This document shows positions 57,179 to 64,000 of a stretch of DNA of 64,000 bases, piece after piece; the stretch's first letter is position 1, and every line of letters starts with the position of its first letter. Under the pieces are notes generated by a model that did not search any database, was not told the origin of the DNA, and worked only from the letters and a program-made list of their open reading frames with translations. The position numbers and the translations under genes are program-made. The stretch is from Mycoplasmopsis citelli. Its GTDB lineage: Bacteria; Bacillota_I; Bacilli_A; Mycoplasmatales; Metamycoplasmataceae. The stretch is from contig NZ_LR215036.1 of the NCBI RefSeq assembly GCF_900660645.1, positions 682,001 to 746,000 of the forward strand. The letters are read 5' to 3'.

Positions 57179-58397
57179 AAATATTTTTTAGTGTTTTAAT
57201 GTTATCTTTTAATTTTTGATCATTTAAAGGAATAAATTTGTTAAATCCAGAAAATGTACCATATGTATTTTCTGAATTTTGCAATTTAGCTAATGCTTGA
57301 GCAAAAATTTCTTTTTGAGCTTCAGGCATTCTTTTACGTGCTAATACTGCATCATAAAATAAAGGGCCAACCATTGTAAGATATCTTATCTGTTCTTCTG
57401 GATAATTAGTTGGTTTGAAATTATAGGTTTTTTCAGCAGAATCAGGATTTCATGTCGGAGGTGTTCAGTTAAAAACTCCATCATAATCAAAAGCTATTTT
57501 ATAAGTTTTTCCTGAGCTAGTTTTAATCCCTAAATTAACTGCAGGGTCTTTCCCTGCTGAAACAAAACTATTATCATTGCTTAAATATTCAAAAATTTCA
57601 TTGTAGGTTTTTCCAAAATTTTTAGCAATGATTGACACCGGAACAATAAATTTAGAAAGAGAGGTTTTTTTATTAAATAAAATGCCAAAACTTTTAAAAG
57701 TATCTCAATCTTTTTCAAGTCATGATTTCTTAATTTGTTCTCTTTCTTGAGAGGTCCCTGAAATTAAAATTGAACCGTAAAAATTTTCAGTATATTGATC
57801 ATTTTTATAAAAGACTCCATATTTTGAACCATCTCACATCATTTGAGTCTCTTTTCCAATTCAATCAAGTGGGTAAGAACCAAATCTAGAATCTTCAAGT
57901 TGTAATTTATTTGCTTGTTGAGCCATTAAATATAAAGGATCCTGTTCTTTTTTATCTTGAAATTTTGCAGTAACTTCTGGAGTTCACAAAAATTTTAATG
58001 TTTGAGTTTGTGCAACAGAAGGAAGTAATTCATCATTATTTTTTTTACTTATATCTGAATAACTCATAATAGCAAAATCATTATCAACATTATTTGCTAA
58101 AAATTTTTGATACAAATCTCCGCTAGATTGTGCATATTCTAGTTTTATCGAAACATCAGGATTATTTTTCAATGAAGAATTTTGGTTTTTGATTTCATTG
58201 AAATATTTAGTTAATGTTTTTTCAAACTGAGTTTTCATTTCCTCTGTGTACCCTTTATTGGGTTGAGGAACATAAAATTTAATATCAGTATCTCATTGAT
58301 TTTCTTCTTTTTCAGAGAAGCAAGAAACACTTAAAAATGGTCCAATAAATAATGAACCTACTAAAATTAGTTTAATTTTTTTAAAAAATTTAGTCAT
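57171..58397 (-). CDS. p37: p37/Cypl-type substrate-binding lipoprotein
   Basis: 408 residues. Signal peptide with lipobox LSVSC, Cys26. The mature part resembles M. hyorhinis p37 (Cypl): a two-lobed periplasmic-binding fold, IKFYVPQPNKGYTEEM at the N-terminus, AIMSYSDISKK, and AYDFDYDGVFNWTPPTW-like segment later. Known structures of p37/Cypl were reported with TPP bound. A TPP riboswitch in the leader agrees with a TPP-binding role. Seven or more TGA Trp codons. Confidence 0.92.
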
Positions 58398-58458
58398 AAA
58401 AAAACTCCTTTAGTAAGGGGTTTATACTGAAAAATAACTTTAAATTAAAAAAATTTTT

Positions 58459-58533
58459 TTAACTTAGCTACGCAAGCATTACCTTGATCAGCTTAGGTAT
58501 TTCTCAGTCTACAAATGTAGACACCCTCGTTAA
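58459..58533 (-). promoter_or_regulatory. TPP (thiamine pyrophosphate) riboswitch
   Basis: Read on the minus strand: GAGGGTGTC…GACTGAGA (the conserved CUGAGA), then ACCTAAGCTGATC, AAGGTAATGCTTGCG and TAGC, the consensus THI element. P1 closes with TTAAC/GTTAA at its outer ends. It lies about 60 bases before the p37 ATG. Between them CCTT/AAGG can form a small hairpin that would hide the AAAGGAG ribosome site, suggesting translational control. Confidence 0.93.
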
Positions 58534-58592
58534 TAACAACCTATATTATATTTAATAATTATTAAATGTGTAAATATTTTTATATTTTTAAG

Positions 58593-58611
58593 TTTTTTTT
58601 TTTTTTTTTTT
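58593..58611 (+). repeat. T19 homopolymer tract upstream of a membrane protein gene
   Basis: Nineteen T's end 6 bases before a possible -10 (TAAAAT, 58618-58623), so the tract occupies the spacer. It may change length by slippage. Confidence 0.75.
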
Positions 58612-58662
58612 GAAGTGTAAAATAATAATACATTAATTATTTAAATAATAAGAAAGGATGAT

Positions 58663-59199
58663 ATGAATACAAAATTATTAATACAAAAAGAACAACAACA
58701 TATTCGAAAATATAATGTACTATCTTTAGCTTTTATAGCTATTATTCTTTTGTCACTATTAATTTTTTTCATTGCAATTGGAATTAATATTGGAGTTTTA
58801 TTTGCTACTTTCGCTTCTCAAGGTCCAGGAGTAAATACATATGCTCTTTCAATTGGATTGGTTGTATTTGGATTTATTTTATTTATTACTATTTTAGCTT
58901 TGTTTATTGGTTTAATAATTCTTAATATAATGGCAGCTATTAAATATAAAAGTATCGAAAAAATATTACAAGTTTCAGAAATGGATAATTCACAAAAACA
59001 ACTATTTGCTAGCTCATATAAAATTAAATTTATTATTTCATTAACATTTGCAGTAGCTTTAGCTTTGTTAATGTTTCTTTCAGCGTTTTTTGGTTTCTTT
59101 ATTTTAATAATTTTTATATTATTAATAGTAATGTTTTTTATCCAATTGTTTGTGCTATTAAAAGATAAATTTAAAGTTGAATTTATTCAAAATGATTAA
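58663..59199 (+). CDS. Four-TM membrane protein of unknown function
   Basis: 178 residues. Hydrophobic segments around residues 20-50 (LAFIAIILLSLLIFFIAIG), 65-95, 115-145 and 145-170. N-terminus basic and Gln-rich. No TGA Trp and no Cys. AAAGGAT ribosome site. Its own terminator follows and the poly-T promoter precedes it. Family not recognised. Confidence 0.8.
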   Translation: MNTKLLIQKEQQHIRKYNVLSLAFIAIILLSLLIFFIAIGINIGVLFATFASQGPGVNTYALSIGLVVFGFILFITILALFIGLIILNIMAAIKYKSIEKILQVSEMDNSQKQLFASSYKIKFIISLTFAVALALLMFLSAFFGFFILIIFILLIVMFFIQLFVLLKDKFKVEFIQND

Positions 59200-59202
59200 G
59201 CA

Positions 59203-59230
59203 AAAAACTCACTTTTGTGAGTTTTTCTTT
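59203..59230. terminator. Bidirectional terminator (membrane protein / fusA)
   Basis: Ten-base perfect stem AAAAACTCAC/GTGAGTTTTT with TTTT loop. Between convergent genes. Confidence 0.88.
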
Positions 59231-59245
59231 GCTTTTTTACAAATA

Positions 59246-61336
59246 TTAATCTTCGTCTTTATTTTGAATATTTCTACGTTTAATAATTTCATCAGAAATA
59301 TTTTTTGGAGTTTTTTCATAATGATCAAATTGCATTTGGTATGTTCCACGTCCACTTGTCATTGATCTAAGTTCTGTTGAGTAACCAAACATTTCTGAAA
59401 GAGGAACAGCTGCCCTAACAATTGTAGCTCCATCATTTCTTTGTTCTTGGTCATTAACAAGTCCTCTTCTACGCGAAAGGTCTCCAATAACATCTCCGAT
59501 GTGATCGCTAGGAACAACAACAGCAACATCCATAATAGGTTCAAGCAAAACTGTTCCAATGGCGTCTTTAGCTTTAGTAAGAGCTTTAGAAGCTGCGATT
59601 TTATAAGCAAGTTCTGAAGAGTCAACATCATGGTATGAACCATCAAATAAAGTAGCTTTAATATCAATCATTGGGTATCCAGCTAAAATACCAGCAGCCA
59701 TTTTATCTTCAAGTCCTTTTTGAATTGGTTTGATATATTCTTTAGGAATTTTTCCACCAACAATTTTATCAACAAATTCAAAACCAGCATCTGGATTTGG
59801 TTCAAACTTAAGTCATACGTGTCCGTATTGTCCTTTACCTCCAGATTGTTTAATGTGTTTACCTTCAACTTCTGCGGTTTTAGTAATTGTTTCACGATAT
59901 GAAACTTGTGGGGCTCCAACTTTTACTTGAACACCAAATTCACGTCTTAAACGATCAACAATAATATCGAGGTGTAATTCTCCCATTCCTGCAATAATTG
60001 TTTGACCAGTTTCTTCGTCAGTGTATGTTCTAAATGTTGGGTCTTCAGCTGCAAGTTTTTGTAATCCTAAAGATAATTTTTCAGTTGCTGCTTTTGATTC
60101 TGGTTCAAGAGCTTGCGAAATAACTGGTTCTGGAAATACCATTTTTTCAAGAACAATTTTTTGTGATTTTTCTGATATTAAAGTATCACCAGTGGTTGTT
60201 GATTTAAGTCCAACAGCAGCAGCAATATCTCCAGCACGACATTCATCAATTTCAACACGGTTATTTGCGTGCATTTGTAAAATCCGACCAATACGTTCTT
60301 TTTGTTCTTTAGTTGAATTATAAACATAACTTCCTTTGTTTAAAACTCCACGATATACACGGAAAAAGGTTAATGTTCCAACAAATGGATCGGTCATAAC
60401 TTTAAACGCTAAAGCAGCAAAATCAGCATCATCTGTTGCTAAAACATCTACTTGATTTTCACCTTCATAAGCTTTAATAGGTGGGATATCAAGAGGTGAG
60501 GGTAAATAATCAACTACTGCGTCAATCATTTTCTTAACACCTTTGTTTTTAAATGATGTTCCACAAACTACAGGGAAAAATTCTGAAGTTAAAGTTGCTT
60601 TACGAATGGCTTCTTTAAATGAAGCCTCATCTAATTCTCCACCTTCAAGAACAATCATCATTGTTTCTTCATCAAAATTAGCTACTGCTTCAAGAAGTTC
60701 TTGTCTTTTTTCTTTTGCAATATCTAATAAATCAGCTGGAATTTCAGTTGGGAACTCTTCTTCTTGAGCTTCTCCATTATAAGTAGTTGCTTTCATGGTA
60801 ACTAAATCAATAATCCCATTAAAATCAGATTCAGCTCCAATAGGTCATTGAATTGCAACCGCATTTCCTCCAAGTCTGGTTTTAACTGATTCAATTGATT
60901 TTGCAAAATCAGCTCCAGCTTTGTCCATTTTATTTACATACACAATCCGAGGAACTTTGTAATTAGTTGCTTGCCTTCAAACTGTTTCAGTTTGAGGTTC
61001 AACTCCCGATTGAGCGTCAAGCACTGCAACAGCTCCATCTAAAACACGTAATGAACGTTCTACCTCAACAGTAAAGTCAACGTGTCCTGGTGTGTCAATA
61101 ACGTTAATTCTTTTACCTTTTCAAAAAGCTGTTGTAGCAGCTGAAGTAATAGTAATACCACGTTCTTGTTCTTGGGCCATTCAGTCCATTTGCGAAGCAC
61201 CATCATGTGTTTCACCAATTTTATGAATTTTACCTGTGTGGAATAAAATTCTTTCTGTTGTTGTTGTTTTACCTGCATCAATGTGGGCCATAATACCGAT
61301 GTTACGGTAATCTTTTAATTCGTAATCTCTTGCCAT
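59246..61336 (-). CDS. fusA: Elongation factor G
   Basis: 696 residues, the normal length. GTP motifs [23 protein letters not shown] and NKMDKAG in order; domain II, then IV with GKGQYGHV followed by a TGA Trp. Moves the ribosome along mRNA. Last gene of rpsL-rpsG-fusA, the str operon order. Start 29 bases after the rpsG stop. Confidence 0.98.
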
Positions 61337-61365
61337 AATAAACTAATTATATATGAATGATCTCA

Positions 61366-61836
61366 TTATCATCTAAAGTGAGCAAAAGCACGGTTAGCTT
61401 CGGCCATTTTATGAGTATCTTCACGTTTTTTAATAGCTCCCCCTGTTTTATTTGATGCATCGATAATTTCGTTTGCTAAACGAATATCCATAGTTTTTTC
61501 ATTTCTTGAACGAGCGTAATTAACAAGTCATCTAAGAGCAAGTGTTTTCTTTCTACGCGGAGAAACTTCAGTAGGAACTTGGTAGTTTGTTCCCCCGATT
61601 CTTCTAGTTCTAATTTCAAGTTGTGGAGTAATATTTTCAACAGCTTGTAAAAACACTTCCATTGGGTCTTTTTGAGTTTTTTCTTTAACAATTTCAAATG
61701 CTGAATATAAAATATCTTGAGCAATTGATTTTTTTCCGTCAAGCATAATAGTGTTAATTAATTTTGTAACAATTACAGAATTAAAAACTGGGTCTGCAAG
61801 TACTTCACGGATAGGTGCACTTTTTTTTCTTGACAT
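61366..61836 (-). CDS. rpsG: 30S ribosomal protein S7
   Basis: 156 residues. [19 protein letters not shown] at the start, [30 protein letters not shown] in the middle (TGA Trp). The last sense codon is TGA (Trp) before TAA, so a standard code would truncate it. Binds 16S rRNA and nucleates the 30S head. Confidence 0.97.
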
Positions 61837-61897
61837 ATTGTCCTCCTAATTTTTGATTCATTTAATAATAAATATATTTAAGTAAAATTAATTTAAA

Positions 61898-62314
61898 CTA
61901 TTTTGCTTTTTCTTTTTTAGCTCCGTATAAACTACGTCCTTGTTTACGTTTTGCTACTCCAGCAGCATCCTGAGTCCCACGAACAATATGGTATCTAACC
62001 CCAGGTAAGTCTTTAACACGACCTCCACGAATTAACACAACAGAGTGTTCTTGAAGATTATGTCCTTCTCCTGGAATATAAGCAGTAACTTCCATCCCGT
62101 TTGATAATTTAACACGAGCATATTTACGTAATGCTGAGTTAGGTTTTTTAGGTGTCATTGTTGCAACACGAGTACATACACCACGTTTAAATGGTGAAGC
62201 CATTTTTTTAGCTTTTTTAATAAGTGAGTTGTAACTTAAGCTTAAAGCAGGTGCATTTTGCTTTTTCTCTTTAGAAACACGACCACTTGTAACTAATTGG
62301 TTTGTTGTTGGCAT
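61898..62314 (-). CDS. rpsL: 30S ribosomal protein S12
   Basis: 138 residues. [15 protein letters not shown] and [16 protein letters not shown], with Lys of the TPKKPNS loop intact (no classic streptomycin-resistance change). First gene of the str operon; its promoter lies in the 62315-62430 gap, in front of the stop of the aldehyde dehydrogenase gene. Confidence 0.98.
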   Translation of the reverse strand: MPTTNQLVTSGRVSKEKKQNAPALSLSYNSLIKKAKKMASPFKRGVCTRVATMTPKKPNSALRKYARVKLSNGMEVTAYIPGEGHNLQEHSVVLIRGGRVKDLPGVRYHIVRGTQDAAGVAKRKQGRSLYGAKKEKAK

Positions 62315-62430
62315 TTAAGCTTCCTTTCTATATTTTAATTTAATTTTGACATACGTAAGTTATGAGATTATTATACATTAAAACGTGTCTCTGGTGTATC
62401 ATATTTTTAATTATTTTTTTCTTTTTAAAA

Positions 62431-63729
62431 CTATCTTATAAGATTTAAATATCTTCTTAAAATTTTTAATTTTTCTTTAGTGTATGGATATTTTTTAAAT
62501 CTGATAAATCAATCTTTTTTAACTTTTAAATAAGCAGTTTTAAAGCTAAAAAGTTCCACTGAAGCTCATCCATGATATTTTCCGGTTCCGCTTTGTTTAT
62601 ATCCACCGAAATTAAGTTCCGAATCTCCAACTAAATCAATAGTTCCATTAACCATTAAATTGCCACTATTGATTTTTTTAATAAATTCAATTTCTTCCTT
62701 ATTTTGTGTAAATAAGTAAATCATTAGCGGATTTGGGTTTTGATTGATTATATCAATTATTTCATTGTTATTTTTATAAGTTTTTGCATAAAGAATTGGA
62801 CCCATTATTTCTTCAAAAGCTAATTTTGAGTTTAAATTTAAGCTTTTTAAATAGCAAAAAGGAATTTTTTGTTTTGTTTCAATAAAATTTTCTAAAGATA
62901 TTTGACTTTTAACTTCATTAACTAAATCTTCAAATCTTTTCTTACTTAAAATTTTGCTAATTTTATCATCCTTATCTATAAGATCAAGCTTTAATTTTTT
63001 AATCTCTTCGATAAACAACTTATCAAATTGTTCTTTAATTTCTTCGTGAATAATTAAATAATCTGGTGCAACACAAGTTTGTCCACTATTTAAAATCTTT
63101 CCGTATAAAATCTGTTCAATACTTTTATTTAATTTTGCATCTTTAGTAATAATAACAGGGGATTTTCCACCCATTTCCAAACAATAAGGAATATTTAATT
63201 CAAAAGCTCTTCTACGAACTTTTTCTCCATTTACATTTCCACCAGTAAAAAAGATAAAATCTCATTTATCATAAGTTAAAGAATCTTCAAAATTATTTGT
63301 TTGTAAAATACTTATATTTTCAAATTCTGATGTAATTTTCTCAATTACATTATTAATATTTGGAGTAAAAGGATGTAAAGATAAATATACACTATTTCCT
63401 GTTGCAAAAGCACCAATTAAAGGGTTTAAAGTTAAATTAAAAGGATAATTTCATGCACTAAAAATAAGAACTTTTCCAAGTGGTTTATAAAAATGACCTT
63501 TTTGTGAAAAAAGGTTATTTGAAATAGTTTTGAGATTTTTAAATTTAGTGATTTTTTTAGCATTTTTGATAAAAAAATTCAATTCTTTATAAACAGGATA
63601 AAGTTCGCTCATTATAACTTCATGTTCACTTTTGTTTAAATCCTCTTTAAGTGCTTTAATGATCTCTTGTTCATATTTGCTTATTTTATTTTTTAAATCA
63701 ATAAGTTGATTTTTTAACAAATTTTCCAT
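62431..63729 (-). CDS. Aldehyde dehydrogenase family protein
   Basis: 432 residues, at the short end for this superfamily, like class 3 ALDH. Catalytic Cys in NSGQTCVAPDY and catalytic Glu in CLEMGGKSPVI. NAD site pieces: NYPFNLTLNPLIGAFATGNSVYLS. C-terminal ELNFGGYKQSGTGKYHG. TGA Trp codons. Starts 42 bases inside the upstream permease gene. The substrate is unknown. Confidence 0.93.
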
Positions 63730-64000
63730 ATTTTTCCTTTAAGTGATATTTAAATATATTTCACATTGATATTAATTTATCAAGAAATATATTAATAAAA
63801 AATAAAAATGCTATTCAAAATAACACATAAATTAAGCTTCACGAAACTGATATATTTTGATTAAATAAACTAATTGGGTTAAGCGATAAATTTGTTGCTT
63901 CACCTACTGTTCCGGCATATAATGAATGTCTTGCAATTTGTAATAAGTGTGTAGTTGGTATAATTGAACAAAATGCTCTTAATCATCCTGGATAATAATA
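63686..64000 (-). CDS. C-terminal end of a membrane transporter permease (runs off window)
   Basis: Last 104 residues of an incomplete gene. A hydrophobic segment (SLIYVLFWIAFLFFINIFL) near the end, preceded by LRAFCSIIPTTHLLQIARHSLYAG and a Gly-rich turn. It reads like the C-terminus of an ABC-2 type permease, but this is inference from a fragment. TGA Trp codons. It overlaps the aldehyde dehydrogenase start by 44 bases. Confidence 0.65.

Noticed and set aside
59359-60767. Several ORFs on both strands within fusA
   Set aside because: All overlap the intact EF-G frame and show no independent signals.

Overview
This window is a piece of a mollicute chromosome, most likely a Mycoplasma of the Hominis group (Mycoplasmopsis-type). 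It is very AT-rich. UGA is read as tryptophan throughout: serS, parC, polC, tkt, smc, fusA and most other genes stay full length only if TGA codes for Trp, and parC even has adjacent TGG and TGA codons. Lipoproteins with mycoplasma lipoboxes, a lone 5S rRNA gene, the p37/p29/p69 transporter, an ECF module and PTS genes fit the same picture. I do not assign a species.

Layout. 1-3.3 kb: housekeeping genes (yidC end, rnpA, rpmH, serS, recU, HU). 3.6-10.6 kb: an accessory surface-protein region with two paralogous lipoproteins sharing a repeated domain, a frameshifted coiled-coil pseudogene, a large transglutaminase-like surface protein and an eroded partial copy of its 3' end. 10.6-13.3 kb: parC and tRNA-His. 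13.4-16.3 kb: a type II restriction-modification (RM) locus of the SsoII/EcoRII kind, where the C5-cytosine methyltransferase carries an N-terminal HTH and a 15-bp operator lies between the divergent genes. 16.3-28.4 kb: minus-strand operons for rRNA methylation (rlmD-like, rsmD), a DJ-1 protein, two membrane proteins, def, a free-Met-sulfoxide reductase, smc, rnc, plsX, a fatty-acid-kinase-like protein and an Asp23 protein. 28.5-30.9 kb: lysS and a HAD phosphatase.

31-37.5 kb: a sugar operon with Rpe, three small membrane-associated proteins, IIA/IIB/IIC of an ascorbate-type PTS and transketolase. A (TA)14 tract lies in its promoter region. 37.5-39.2 kb: a second RM pair (adenine methyltransferase plus PD-(D/E)XK nuclease) behind a perfect 38-bp palindrome. 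39.4-54.7 kb: small proteins, 5S rRNA, thioredoxin, a double-domain phosphotransferase, RNase HII, ECF transporter core (ecfA1-ecfA2-ecfT), trmB, NADH oxidase, a choline-kinase-like protein, cdsA and polC. 54.7-58.6 kb: p37-p29-p69 behind a TPP riboswitch, which indicates thiamine pyrophosphate uptake. 58.6-64 kb: a membrane protein behind a T19 tract, then fusA-rpsG-rpsL, an aldehyde dehydrogenase and the end of a transporter permease.

How it fits together. The core is translation, DNA maintenance and lipid synthesis (plsX, FakA-like, cdsA). Around it are nutrient uptake (TPP, ascorbate/pentose, ECF), two RM systems and a changeable surface locus. The best leads are the autoregulated RM locus, the palindrome-controlled second RM pair, the two repeat-tract promoters and the riboswitch-controlled p37 operon. 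I did not find a clearly new multi-gene system. The least explained genes are the third gene of the first RM locus and the three membrane genes inside the sugar operon.
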